The notes under the pieces were generated by a model. That model was given only the letters and a program-made list of their open reading frames with translations, was not told the DNA's origin and did not search any database. This document shows, piece by piece, positions 24,306 to 33,394 of a DNA stretch of 64,000 nt. The stretch is from Hyunsoonleella ulvae (lineage in GTDB: Bacteria; Bacteroidota; Bacteroidia; Flavobacteriales; Flavobacteriaceae). Both the position numbers and the translations under genes were made by a program. The stretch is from contig NZ_JAEPJQ010000001.1 in NCBI RefSeq assembly GCF_016827605.1, positions 434,001 to 498,000 of the forward strand. The letters are read 5' to 3'. The stretch's first letter is position 1. Each line of letters begins with the position of its first letter.

Positions 24306-25484
24306 ATGAAGCCAGACTTATTCGAAGCTCCCGATTATTACAACGTAGACGAATTACTTAGTGATGAGCACAAGTTAGTGCGTGATGCAGCCAGAGAGTG
24401 GGTAAAACGTGACGTTTCTCCTATTATTGAAGCCTATGCACAAAAGGCTGAATTTCCAAAACAGATTATTGGAGGTTTAGCAGAAATTGGTGCTTTTGGT
24501 CCATACATTCCTATGGAGTATGGTGGTGCTGGATTAGACCAGATAAGTTATGGTTTAATTATGCAAGAAATAGAGCGTGGCGATTCTGGTGTGCGTTCTA
24601 CTGCATCAGTACAATCCTCTTTAGTAATGTATCCCATTTGGAAATATGGCGACGAAGCACAACGAAAAAAATACCTACCCAAATTAGCCAGCGGGGAATG
24701 GATGGGATGCTTTGGATTAACGGAACCCGATCATGGCAGTAACCCAGGAGGCATGACCACCAATTTTAAGGACATGGGTGACCATTATCTTTTAAATGGC
24801 GCAAAACTATGGATTAGCAACGCTCCTTTTGCTCAAGTAGCCGTAGTATGGGCCAAAAATGAAGAAGGTAGAATTCATGGACTAATTGTAGAACGCGGTA
24901 TGGAAGGTTTCTCTACGCCTGAAACTCACAATAAATGGTCGCTTCGTGCATCTGCAACAGGTGAACTTATTTTTGATAATGTTAAAGTACCCAAAGAAAA
25001 CTTACTTCCTAATAAATCTGGATTGGGCGCCCCTTTAGGCTGTTTAGATTCTGCACGCTATGGTATTGCTTGGGGTGCTATTGGTGCTGCTATGGATTGC
25101 TACGATACTGCTTTACGCTACAGTAAAGAACGCATGCAATTTGGCAAACCCATTGGGCAATTTCAGCTACAGCAAAAGAAATTGGCCGAAATGATTACCG
25201 AAATTACCAAAGCTCAACTTCTCGCTTGGAGATTAGGCGTTTTGCGTAATGATGGCAAAGCTACCTCTGCACAAATCTCTATGGCAAAGCGTAATAATGT
25301 GGAAATGGCCATTACCATTGCAAGAGAAGCACGTCAAATTTTAGGCGGCATGGGTATTACCGGAGAATACAGTATCATGCGCCATATGATGAACCTAGAA
25401 AGCGTGATTACCTACGAAGGCACACACGATATCCACTTATTGATTACCGGTTTGGATATTACGGGATTGAATGGGTTTAAATAA
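24306..25484 (+). CDS. gcdH: Glutaryl-CoA dehydrogenase
   Basis: 392 residues of the acyl-CoA dehydrogenase fold. GVRSTASVQSSLVMYPIWKYG carries the Arg/Ser positions specific to glutaryl-CoA dehydrogenases, FGLTEPDHGSNPGG binds FAD, and the catalytic base is E371 in TYEGTHDIH. It oxidises and decarboxylates glutaryl-CoA to crotonyl-CoA with electron transfer to ETF, the late step of lysine and tryptophan degradation. A TAAATTTG box (24271-24278) lies 27 bases before the ATG. No other pathway gene is adjacent, but a saccharopine dehydrogenase-like gene lies at 52655. Confidence 0.93.
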   Translation: MKPDLFEAPDYYNVDELLSDEHKLVRDAAREWVKRDVSPIIEAYAQKAEFPKQIIGGLAEIGAFGPYIPMEYGGAGLDQISYGLIMQEIERGDSGVRSTASVQSSLVMYPIWKYGDEAQRKKYLPKLASGEWMGCFGLTEPDHGSNPGGMTTNFKDMGDHYLLNGAKLWISNAPFAQVAVVWAKNEEGRIHGLIVERGMEGFSTPETHNKWSLRASATGELIFDNVKVPKENLLPNKSGLGAPLGCLDSARYGIAWGAIGAAMDCYDTALRYSKERMQFGKPIGQFQLQQKKLAEMITEITKAQLLAWRLGVLRNDGKATSAQISMAKRNNVEMAITIAREARQILGGMGITGEYSIMRHMMNLESVITYEGTHDIHLLITGLDITGLNGFK

Positions 25485-25637
25485 AGTATATTCATTTCTT
25501 AAACATACTTCCCCACTACATCGTTTTAGTAAAAAATATACTTGCAAAGTGATTTTTGTCAGGTTTTTTCATGAATGCTACAGCTAATTTTGTCTTGAAT
25601 AAGAATGCGTTTTTATACCATTGAATAGTTAAGCATC

Positions 25638-28600
25638 ATGAAAGATTCAAGAAAAGACATTATCCAGTTTACCAATCTACAACTCGCTGCTTTAGGTCAG
25701 CCTACATTTAAAGATAAGGACGATAGCAGTATTAAATTTTGTGACCCAGAGTTTGAAAAAACTACCAAACCACTCATCATGAGTTTAAGGGAGAAGTCAA
25801 GATTACTCGCGGATCATTTATCGCCAGCAGATGCTAGAATTCAAAATTTTATAGACCGATATTTAAAGGATATTACTATAGATAAATCCTTTAAACTTCC
25901 CAATAACACTTTAATCCTTTCTAAAAAAGGACAAGCAAGAGAGGTCAGCTTACCGCCAGACGGTACTTCTTTTGAAAGCGATTTGGTAAACTCTAAACGT
26001 TTAAAACAAGGTATTTTAAACAACCCTTTACACGATAAGAGAACCACAAAAGGCACATTTCATATTGTAGAAGGAGTATTGCCCGTGCCTTTAGATAAAA
26101 AAGAAGTACCAAAAGTTGTTCTGGCTCACTTTTTAAATGAAGCTTTTAAACCATCGGATGATTTAAATACACTGCCATTTACATCCAACCAAAAAGAGAA
26201 AGCCAAAACTATGGTTTCCATGCTTTTAAGGCCAACAGTATGCCCTGAAGTAAAAGGTATCGCATCTAAAAAATCCTTAGAAGTGCGCTTTTTTGCGCCA
26301 GGAAATTTAGTGAGCAACCTAGATTTTGTGGAAAATATTTTTGGTAATGCAGGTAACCCCAACCTAGCGCATAACGATGCTGCACTAGATCCTGAGCATT
26401 GGACGGGGCATACGGGATGCATCATACTTGCACCTCAACTGTTAAAGCTTAAAAAGAAAGATGTAGGCTTACCTAATTATAAAGACGCAACGGAACGCCA
26501 GAGAAAAGATGGCATGTGCTGGAAAGACGCCAATGAATTGTATAATGATGGTGGCGCTTTTAAAATTACCTGTAGGGACAATAGTGGTGTGGTAGTAACC
26601 TTAATTGCTGATAACTACTATGGCTATTCTAAAAAGGAGATTAAAACACAAATTAGTTATTCGGCAAATTTATATGGCGTTTTAGAAGAGGAACATGCTG
26701 GTGGTGCTATTGCTTATGCAAGACGCGTAATGGGAGATACTGTAAATTGCGAGGATTATAAGATGTACTATGGCTTAGACCACACCATTGAAGATGTTAA
26801 AACCCTATTAGGAGATCGCATTGAGGTAAAACCAGAAAACTATGCGGTAGATAAAAAATATCCCAATGTAGTTTACATCCCAGAGTCGTCGTATTTCAAC
26901 ACCAACACCAATAGTATTACTTGGACGCATAAAGGCAAAGAACAACAACTAAAGTTATCGCCTTTTAAAACCTATATGCACCCATCAGGAAATAAACTAA
27001 GGCTGGAAAAACACACATCGATTAATTTATGGCGCATGGTAGAAACCTATCCAGAGGGCGTATTTTGCCATAAACCCTGTACAGTTTCTGGGGGTGGTAA
27101 GTCGGAGATTTCCAAATCTATGCAAAACGCCATAACCTACAGCCGTTTTAACATTCACAACATAGAAGAAGATTTTAAAAAAGCTGATGAAATTATAGAA
27201 TTTGACTATTCTACACGATGGAAAGACAAAAGCATTAAACGTCCAAAATCCAGATCTTTATTAAGTGAAAAACGTACTTTAGGCTCTGTTGTAAAACTTT
27301 TAACACCATCAGATGACAACTCCGATGAATTCAACGAATGGCTAAATAACATTCCCGTTCATGTACGCTCTTTGGTACTGTTTGTAAAACGCTTGTTTAG
27401 ACAAGCCCATGGTGCTAACCTGAATTGGAAAGACATGATGTCTGTAGAGACAATTAATGGCGTTAAAGGCACATCGCTTATTTACAATAACAATCCTGTC
27501 GTAGGTAGTTATGTGAGAATAGGCTTTAACCAAGAGGGTAACTGGATGCTCAATAAATTACGTTCGGATTTTTCGGCTTCGGAAAAAATTCAAACTGAAG
27601 ATGATATTTCGGCATCAATAACATTACCAAGACATCAGTTTAAAGACCTAAACCCAGAGTACCCAAATAAAAGCGTAAAAGTTTTGGTAAACTGCGAAGC
27701 ACACTTATTCCAAAGACCTGATGAAGCTATTGTGAGGGGTTATGATAAAGGTGCAGAATTGGATATTATTTCTGATGGTAGATTTTTAACCAACTATGAG
27801 ATGTTAACCAAACAAGATGCTATAGACATATACGAGGACACCATAAACTATGACAAATACACCAAACCGGTTCAAGATTTTATAAAAGCCATTATTGATA
27901 GTGATGACGATACTGTACAGTTTGTGTTGCCATCGCATCCTAGAATTATTGAAGATGGTTTACCCACTAAAAACCCTCGCTATTTAGAACCTAATCGATT
28001 TTATAATGAAACCGAGGCATCATATATCTCTGATATGGGCGTGCGTTTAAAACGAAAAATTAAGTTAGAAGACCCTGTAATTCATGTGGTAAATGCCGTA
28101 TTACCTGGCAGAAGGAACAACCCAGTTGACAAAAAAGCGGGTATTAGGCCTTTAGCGGTTTACAACCCAATACATTATCAAGAAACTCCAGAATTATTCA
28201 TGGATTTTATCTGTAGCTTAACGGGTAAATCACCATCTACTACAGGAGCTGGATCGGAGGGGGCTTTAACCAAAGCACCGTTTAACATGTTGACACCAAC
28301 AACTGATTTAAACAATGCCTTACTATCACATATACTCACGGAGTCTAACGGGTTTAGCACTGCTGCGGGTTATGTGGGCGCTGAAAACAAAATAGACCAT
28401 GACGTTAGTTTATTAATCCCCGAAATATGGGCGAGAATGGCTCCTGAAGATAGAAACCCAAAAAATTTAATCGAAGTAGGTGCTCTTGAAAAGTTAGAAG
28501 ATTTTGAATATAATGGGCAAACGGTATTAGCCAGTAGACTAGGTTATAGAATTACTGAAAAATTTAATTTACTATGCCTAAACCGAATTTTTGATGAACC

Positions 28601-29096
28601 CACAGCCGTGTTTAACGAGCGCATGCTAAAACCAGAATTACAAGGTCTGGAGGACTACGTAGATGGCATTAACAATATTACTGAAGCACAGCAAAAAGTA
28701 GCCCTCAATTATTTTGAAGATGGTAGTGTTGAAGCTGCTATTCCTCCATTAAAAATACTGTTACATATTATGGCATATGGCAACTATGAAGGCAAAGACA
28801 TTAGCGACCCAGAATTGCGTAAATATTTTGACAGGGAGTATGTTGTAAATAGCAATTGGTATAAAGAGCGCTTAGTGCTAAAACAACAAAAGGATATTGA
28901 ATTCTACAAATCTCAAATAGCATATTTAGAAGATTTTATAGTTGATGATAAAAATAAAGACCTTGTTGCTGAAATGCATATTGAACAACGATTGGCTTCT
29001 GTAAAAACAGCTTTCTCTAAAGTTATATCAGATGGCTATGTAACACAATTGGTAGGCACCATTGGTGCAGATCCTTTGTTTAGAAAAGCACCTTAA
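25638..29096 (+). CDS. Large conserved cytosolic protein, candidate PPi-type PEP carboxykinase
   Basis: 1152 residues, no signal peptide or membrane segment. I recognise no Pfam-style domain with certainty. Length and style fit the PPi-dependent PEP carboxykinases described from Entamoeba and Propionibacterium (about 1150 residues, distantly related to GTP-PEPCK). A glycine-rich TVSGGGKSEISKS (T482 to S494) could correspond to the SxxGKT kinase loop of PEPCKs, and LTGKSPSTTGAGSEGALTK (about 861-879) is another Gly/Ser-rich conserved-looking segment. That enzyme converts PEP, CO2 and phosphate to oxaloacetate and PPi. If correct, this genome has both PPi- and ATP-PEPCK (50534). The call is an inference from length and motif resemblance. 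Confidence 0.5.
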   Translation: MKDSRKDIIQFTNLQLAALGQPTFKDKDDSSIKFCDPEFEKTTKPLIMSLREKSRLLADHLSPADARIQNFIDRYLKDITIDKSFKLPNNTLILSKKGQAREVSLPPDGTSFESDLVNSKRLKQGILNNPLHDKRTTKGTFHIVEGVLPVPLDKKEVPKVVLAHFLNEAFKPSDDLNTLPFTSNQKEKAKTMVSMLLRPTVCPEVKGIASKKSLEVRFFAPGNLVSNLDFVENIFGNAGNPNLAHNDAALDPEHWTGHTGCIILAPQLLKLKKKDVGLPNYKDATERQRKDGMCWKDANELYNDGGAFKITCRDNSGVVVTLIADNYYGYSKKEIKTQISYSANLYGVLEEEHAGGAIAYARRVMGDTVNCEDYKMYYGLDHTIEDVKTLLGDRIEVKPENYAVDKKYPNVVYIPESSYFNTNTNSITWTHKGKEQQLKLSPFKTYMHPSGNKLRLEKHTSINLWRMVETYPEGVFCHKPCTVSGGGKSEISKSMQNAITYSRFNIHNIEEDFKKADEIIEFDYSTRWKDKSIKRPKSRSLLSEKRTLGSVVKLLTPSDDNSDEFNEWLNNIPVHVRSLVLFVKRLFRQAHGANLNWKDMMSVETINGVKGTSLIYNNNPVVGSYVRIGFNQEGNWMLNKLRSDFSASEKIQTEDDISASITLPRHQFKDLNPEYPNKSVKVLVNCEAHLFQRPDEAIVRGYDKGAELDIISDGRFLTNYEMLTKQDAIDIYEDTINYDKYTKPVQDFIKAIIDSDDDTVQFVLPSHPRIIEDGLPTKNPRYLEPNRFYNETEASYISDMGVRLKRKIKLEDPVIHVVNAVLPGRRNNPVDKKAGIRPLAVYNPIHYQETPELFMDFICSLTGKSPSTTGAGSEGALTKAPFNMLTPTTDLNNALLSHILTESNGFSTAAGYVGAENKIDHDVSLLIPEIWARMAPEDRNPKNLIEVGALEKLEDFEYNGQTVLASRLGYRITEKFNLLCLNRIFDEPTAVFNERMLKPELQGLEDYVDGINNITEAQQKVALNYFEDGSVEAAIPPLKILLHIMAYGNYEGKDISDPELRKYFDREYVVNSNWYKERLVLKQQKDIEFYKSQIAYLEDFIVDDKNKDLVAEMHIEQRLASVKTAFSKVISDGYVTQLVGTIGADPLFRKAP

Positions 29097-29131
29097 AGAA
29101 TAGTTGATTAATTTTTAGTTATGTTTAGTGA

Positions 29132-29170
29132 ATCTGGGAGGTAACAACAAAGTATCTCCCAGATTTTTTT
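29132..29170 (+). terminator. Intrinsic terminator after the 1152-residue gene
   Basis: ATCTGGGAG (29132-29140) pairs with CTCCCAGAT (29156-29164), followed by T7 to 29170. Confidence 0.9.
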
Positions 29171-29198
29171 GTTTCAACTACAGCTTCAACTATATTTG
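29168..29198 (+). promoter_or_regulatory. Consensus promoter of the Cys-containing small protein
   Basis: TTTG (29168-29171), 19 bases, TATATTTG (29191-29198): an exact match. The -33 box shares bases with the T-run of the preceding terminator. Transcription should start near 29205, giving a leader of only about 10 bases before the TTG start. Confidence 0.88.
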
Positions 29199-29214
29199 CC
29201 GAAAATTTTAAGCC

Positions 29215-29589
29215 TTGCACAAATTCACTGCTATATGTTTTGTCTTTTTATACATGATTGCCATGTTAAGGCCTGTGCAGCCTTATGTTGAATATATTAT
29301 AAATCAAGACTACATTGCCGAGTTTTTATGTATCAATAAAGACAAACCAGAGATACAATGTAACGGAAAATGCCACCTGGTAAAGCAAATTGAAAAACAG
29401 AAAGAACAAGAGCCTTTGTCTGCACTTTCTATTTCTTTAGAAAATTACCCTATCGGTTTTGTAACTATTCTAAAGATTGAAGGATTATATGACTTTGACT
29501 TAAATAAAAAATCTGCAAATACGCCTTACCAGATATTATATAGTTTCGATTATAATTACGGTACGTTTCAACCACCAGACTTAGTGTAA
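29215..29589 (+). CDS. Small single-pass membrane protein with CxNGKC motif
   Basis: 124 residues starting at TTG 29215; a stop lies just upstream in frame, and the next ATG (29254) would remove half of the hydrophobic segment. Reads as a short cytoplasmic start, a membrane segment (FTAICFVFLYMIAMLRPVQP), then EYIINQDYIAEFLCINKD and EIQCNGKCHLVKQIEKQKEQ, with three cysteines that could bind metal or form a disulfide. Proteins of this kind are common and uncharacterised in flavobacteria. It precedes structured element A and a Met/His-rich outer-membrane protein, which hints at a metal-related unit; that role is inferred only. Confidence 0.65.
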   Translation: MHKFTAICFVFLYMIAMLRPVQPYVEYIINQDYIAEFLCINKDKPEIQCNGKCHLVKQIEKQKEQEPLSALSISLENYPIGFVTILKIEGLYDFDLNKKSANTPYQILYSFDYNYGTFQPPDLV

Positions 29590-29613
29590 TCATTTCTTTC
29601 TACATATTCTTTT

Positions 29614-29692
29614 GCGTTAGGGATAGAAGCGGCATCCTTTTTTGTTTTTCTCAAAAAAGATATAGCGGATAGCCCGACCCTTGTGGTAACGC
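29614..29692 (+). ncRNA. Structured dispersed element, copy A
   Basis: Closing helix GCGTTA (29614-29619) / TAACGC (29687-29692). Inside it, GGGATAGAAGCGGCATC leads into the hairpin CTTTTTTG / CAAAAAAG (29637-29659, loop TTTTTCT), and on the 3' side come GCGGATAGCCCGACC. The same order (helix, GGGAT, hairpin, AGCCCGAC, helix) is seen at 38932-39050 and, more loosely, at 12758-12833 minus. It lies 25 bases after the small-protein stop and 37 bases before the outer-membrane protein ATG. It could be a cis-acting leader, a processed spacer or a mobile repeat. Confidence 0.55.
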
Positions 29693-29728
29693 CCAAATAA
29701 TTACATAAAAAATTAATCTAAACTTACA

Positions 29729-30760
29729 ATGAAACATATAATCATTGCAATACTGTGTATTGTAACTTCATTAACTTTTGCACAACACGACAATCACAAT
29801 ACACAAAACTCAAATTTATGGTCTTCAGGTAGACCTGATGGACATGCTCCTATATCTGTTATGGCAGACCATACACACCATAAAGGAGAATTTATGTTCT
29901 CTTATCGCTACATGACTATGGACATGCGCCAGTTAAGACAAGGCACTAACGATGCCACAGCAGCAGATGCACATGCTAATTATATGGTAGCTCCAATTGA
30001 TATGATAATGAATATGCACATGCTGGGTGCTATGTACGCACCATCCGATAAGATAACCTTAATGGCTATGGCTAATTATCTTGAAAACGATATGAATTTA
30101 CAAATGCGTAATGGCAATGAATTTGCCACAAATACCTCTGGCTTAGGAGATGTAATGGTAAGTGCATTGTATAGTATTTTTAATAAAGATAGAAAGGCAA
30201 TGCATGCACAACTAGGAGTAAACATACCTACTGGTAGTATAGAAGAAAAAAATGTACTACCTGTATCTATGGGCAATGCTATACAATTACCTTACCCTAT
30301 GCAAACCGGAACAGGTTCTTTTGGAGCTAAACTTGGATTAACGTATTTAGGGCAATGCGATTTGTTTTCTTGGGGGCATCAGTTAACAGGTTTTGTAAAT
30401 ATTAATGACAACGACCAAGATTATAAATTTGGAAACCGTTACAGTTTTAACAATTGGATTGCTGCAAAAGCTGGAGGTAACTTAAGTGTTTCAGTTAGGT
30501 TACAAGCACTTCTTATTGACGAAATAGATGGTACAAGTCCGTTGTTAAACCCTATAATGGTTACCACCGCAGATACGGTAAACTCTGGTGGTACATTTAT
30601 AAATTCTGGTTTTGGGTTGAACTACATGATTAAAGATGGCAGCCTAAAAGGTCTTCGTTTTGCTGGGGAGATAAGCACACCTCTGTACCAAGATTTAAAC
30701 GGTATACAATTAAAGCAAAACTATAATTTAACCTTTGGTTTACAGTATGCCATGCATTAA
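29729..30760 (+). CDS. Met/His-rich outer-membrane beta-barrel protein, possibly copper-related
   Basis: 343 residues with signal peptide MKHIIIAILCIVTSLTFAQ, then an exceptionally Met/His-rich region: DGHAPISVMADHTHHKGEF, SYRYMTMDMRQLR, DMIMNMHMLGAMYAP. After this come alternating strands with aromatic ends (NYNLTFGLQYAMH at the C-terminus) typical of a barrel inserted in the outer membrane. Similar proteins are often annotated only as 'transporter'. Met and His clusters commonly bind Cu(I)/Cu(II), so a role in copper handling is plausible. It follows the Cys-containing membrane protein and element A on the same strand. Confidence 0.65.
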   Translation: MKHIIIAILCIVTSLTFAQHDNHNTQNSNLWSSGRPDGHAPISVMADHTHHKGEFMFSYRYMTMDMRQLRQGTNDATAADAHANYMVAPIDMIMNMHMLGAMYAPSDKITLMAMANYLENDMNLQMRNGNEFATNTSGLGDVMVSALYSIFNKDRKAMHAQLGVNIPTGSIEEKNVLPVSMGNAIQLPYPMQTGTGSFGAKLGLTYLGQCDLFSWGHQLTGFVNINDNDQDYKFGNRYSFNNWIAAKAGGNLSVSVRLQALLIDEIDGTSPLLNPIMVTTADTVNSGGTFINSGFGLNYMIKDGSLKGLRFAGEISTPLYQDLNGIQLKQNYNLTFGLQYAMH

Positions 30761-30782
30761 ACACTAAACCTTAAATAAGTAC

Positions 30783-30817
30783 AAAAAGCGTTTTTCAGCC
30801 TGAGAGAAACGCTTTTT
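30783..30817 (+). terminator. Intrinsic terminator after the beta-barrel gene
   Basis: AAAAAGCGTTT (30783-30793) pairs with AAACGCTTTTT (30807-30817), with a T-run on the right and an A-run on the left. Confidence 0.9.
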
Positions 30818-30858
30818 TATTGATTTACGCTTTTAAATGTCGTATCTTTAAAAGAAAA

Positions 30859-31611
30859 ATGAAATTGAAATATGTATTGCTAAACATGGGTTTAGTGATT
30901 TTGTTTTTCTCCAATTGTTCTGCAAATTATGGGGTATCGGAACCAGAAATGAACGAAGCACAAGATTTAAATGAAGACACTACACCTCCCAACCAAACAG
31001 GCCTAATTAAAATACTCGCTTTGGGAGATAGTTACACCATTGGAGAGAGTGTTTGTGACACTTGCAGATTTCCTGAACAACTAAAAGATAGTATCAAAGC
31101 AAAAAATCCCGATCGTGGGGCTGAACTAAAAGTAATTGCCAGAACTGGATGGACTACAACTAACCTTAAAAATGCCATTAGCAATGAAATACTCTCCCAA
31201 GATTATGATTTGGTTACCCTACTTATAGGTGTGAACAACCAATTTCAAGGCAGGCCTTTTGACCTTTTTGAAAAAGAGTTTCCAGAACTAGTTACGGAAG
31301 CTATAAAATACGCAAGTGGTAAAAAGAAAAACCTGATTGTAATATCTATTCCCGATTACGCATTTACACCTTTTGGAAAAGCTAATTCTGCCATTTCCCA
31401 GGGTATTAATTTATACAACGATTACACTAGAACATATTGTGAAGCCAACAACATTACCTACGTTTTTATTACAGATATTACCCGACAAGGAATTGAAAAA
31501 CCAGAATTGGTAGCTTCAGATGGTTTACATCCATCAACCTTAGCCTATTCTAAATTTGTGACTCGCATATTGCCTTTTGCCTTGGAAAAAATTGGTTATA
31601 ATAGTAACTAA
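30859..31611 (+). CDS. SGNH/GDSL-type esterase lipoprotein
   Basis: 250 residues from ATG 30859; an upstream in-frame start at 30820 overlaps the terminator and is rejected. MKLKYVLLNMGLVILFFSNC is a lipoprotein signal with Cys20. Block I is ALGDSYTIGE (catalytic Ser58), the Asn of block III lies in IGVNNQFQG, and block V is SDGLHPSTLA with the Asp/His pair, so the hydrolase triad is complete. It is probably an envelope-anchored esterase or lipase acting on an acyl or acetyl ester; the substrate is unknown. The metallophosphoesterase gene follows after 32 bases. Confidence 0.87.
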   Translation: MKLKYVLLNMGLVILFFSNCSANYGVSEPEMNEAQDLNEDTTPPNQTGLIKILALGDSYTIGESVCDTCRFPEQLKDSIKAKNPDRGAELKVIARTGWTTTNLKNAISNEILSQDYDLVTLLIGVNNQFQGRPFDLFEKEFPELVTEAIKYASGKKKNLIVISIPDYAFTPFGKANSAISQGINLYNDYTRTYCEANNITYVFITDITRQGIEKPELVASDGLHPSTLAYSKFVTRILPFALEKIGYNSN

Positions 31612-31643
31612 TTTGCCTATATTAGCCTAAAGACATTCCAAAA

Positions 31644-32543
31644 ATGCTTTCTTCTAAGAAAAGACTGGACAAGACCTATAATAATGCGAAAGTCATCGAT
31701 TTTGATGATGACAGTAAGTTTATTTTATTTAGTGACTGTCACCGTGGTGATAACAGTTTTGCCGATGATTTTGCCAATAATCGCAACATCTATTTCCATG
31801 CACTAAAGCACTACTATGCAGAGGGATTTCAATACTGCGAATTAGGAGATGGTGATGAACTGTGGGAAAACCTGACCTTTGAGTCTATTTTAAACGCACA
31901 TAAAAACGTGTATATGCTTATGAAATTGTTTCATAAGGATAATCGCTTACACATGATATGGGGAAACCATGATATGGTGTACCGTAATCCTAATTACGTT
32001 AAAAAACACCTCTCTACCTACTTTGATCCTAAAATTGGTAAAGAGGTTGAGCTTTTTGGAGATATTACCTATCATGAAGGCATTATTTTAAAACATTGTG
32101 GCACAGGACAAGAGTTATTTTTAACACACGGACATCAGGCCGATTGGTGGAACTACTTATTTTGGAAGTGGAGTAGGTTTTTAGTGCGAATTCTTTGGAA
32201 ACCACTAAACGTTATGGGCATAGCAGACCCTACTAGCCCTGCTAAAAATTATAAAGAGCTTATAAAAGTTGAGAAGCGTGCTAAAAAGTGGATTGCCCAA
32301 AACCATAATTTGTTAACCATTTTTGGCCATACCCATCGCCCACGTTTCCCGGAACCCGGAGATATTGCTTTTTTTAATGATGGAAGCTGTGTACACCCCA
32401 GAAGTATCACTGGATTAGAAATTGAAAACGGTACTATATCTTTAATAAAGTGGCAAATTTCTACCAAAGACGACGGCACATTGCAAATTGTACGCGTGTT
32501 ATTAGAAGGCCCCAGAAATTTGGAGGATTATAGAACAAACTAA
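31644..32543 (+). CDS. Calcineurin-like metallophosphoesterase
   Basis: 299 residues, no signal peptide. Metal-binding blocks appear in order: LFSDCHRGDN (D-x-H), LGDGDELWE (GD), WGNHDMVYR (GNHD), LTHGHQADWW (GH) and FGHTHRPRF (GHxH). These bind two metal ions and cleave phosphomono- or diesters. The sequence resembles bacterial UDP-diacylglucosamine pyrophosphatase-like enzymes only at motif level, so the substrate is open. It is followed after 4 bases by the DUF1853 gene, which strongly suggests co-translation. Confidence 0.9.
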   Translation: MLSSKKRLDKTYNNAKVIDFDDDSKFILFSDCHRGDNSFADDFANNRNIYFHALKHYYAEGFQYCELGDGDELWENLTFESILNAHKNVYMLMKLFHKDNRLHMIWGNHDMVYRNPNYVKKHLSTYFDPKIGKEVELFGDITYHEGIILKHCGTGQELFLTHGHQADWWNYLFWKWSRFLVRILWKPLNVMGIADPTSPAKNYKELIKVEKRAKKWIAQNHNLLTIFGHTHRPRFPEPGDIAFFNDGSCVHPRSITGLEIENGTISLIKWQISTKDDGTLQIVRVLLEGPRNLEDYRTN

Positions 32544-32547
32544 ATAG

Positions 32548-33342
32548 ATGCTCCAGAAACGATACGAAGGTTTTTTAAATACTCCATGTTTATGGCACAA
32601 TAGCTCGGTATTTAATTTAAAGCAATTTGAAATCTCATCTAAAACCAATAAAATAGATATCACTATAGATGGACACTTGCGCTTGGGCAAATATGTAGAG
32701 CGTTTGGTGGCTTTTGAATTGCAACAACATAAAAACATTACCATTCTTAGTGAAAATATCCAAATTCAAAAAGATAAAACAACTTTGGGAGAGTTAGACT
32801 GTTTATTATTAAGAGACAACAAACCTATTCATCTCGAGATTATTTATAAGTTTTACTTATTCGACGCCTCTGTTGGAAGTTCTGAAATTGAACATTTTAT
32901 TGGCCCTAATAGGAAAGACTCACTGATTGAAAAATTAAATAAACTAAAAGATAAGCAACTACCATTGCTCTATTCTGATGCATGCCAAAATTATTTGAGG
33001 ACACTCAACATTAATAGTGATACCATTGCACAGCAAGTGTATTTTAAAGCACAATTATTTCTTCCTTACACAAATAAAGATATAGAGCTTAAAACCCTTA
33101 ACCCCCATTGTGTAGCTGGGTTCTACATAAACCAAAACCAGTTAGGGAAATTTAAAGATTGTAAATTTTTTATCCCTTCTAAAAAGAACTGGTTGGTAAA
33201 ACCATACTATAATGTAGATTGGCTAAATTTTAAAGACTTTAAAAACCTTACCAAAGACTATTTTGAGCAAAAATTTTCTGCATTGTGTTGGATAAAATTC
33301 AAAAACGGCAGCATAAAAAAAATGTTCTTAGTTTGGTGGTAA
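32548..33342 (+). CDS. DUF1853 family protein
   Basis: 264 residues. LRLGKYVERLVAFELQ, GELDCLLLRDNKPIHLEIIYKF (D84, E97, K101) and FIGPNRKDSLIEKLNKLKDKQ match the recurring segments of DUF1853 (PF08907). The Asp then Glu-x3-Lys on consecutive strands recalls restriction-endonuclease-like folds, but activity is undemonstrated for the family as far as I know. It starts 4 bases after the phosphoesterase stop. The 3' end overlaps a terminator stem. Confidence 0.8.
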   Translation: MLQKRYEGFLNTPCLWHNSSVFNLKQFEISSKTNKIDITIDGHLRLGKYVERLVAFELQQHKNITILSENIQIQKDKTTLGELDCLLLRDNKPIHLEIIYKFYLFDASVGSSEIEHFIGPNRKDSLIEKLNKLKDKQLPLLYSDACQNYLRTLNINSDTIAQQVYFKAQLFLPYTNKDIELKTLNPHCVAGFYINQNQLGKFKDCKFFIPSKKNWLVKPYYNVDWLNFKDFKNLTKDYFEQKFSALCWIKFKNGSIKKMFLVWW

Positions 33343-33358
33343 ACTAAGAACATTTTAA
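33321..33358. terminator. Bidirectional terminator between DUF1853 and ferritin genes
   Basis: 14-bp stem AATGTTCTTAGTTT / AAACTAAGAACATT (33321-33354), loop GGTGGT, A-run on the left and T-rich on the right. Confidence 0.9.
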
Positions 33359-33394
33359 TTTTAAGACACTAAAAACAAGTTTAGTATCTCATTA

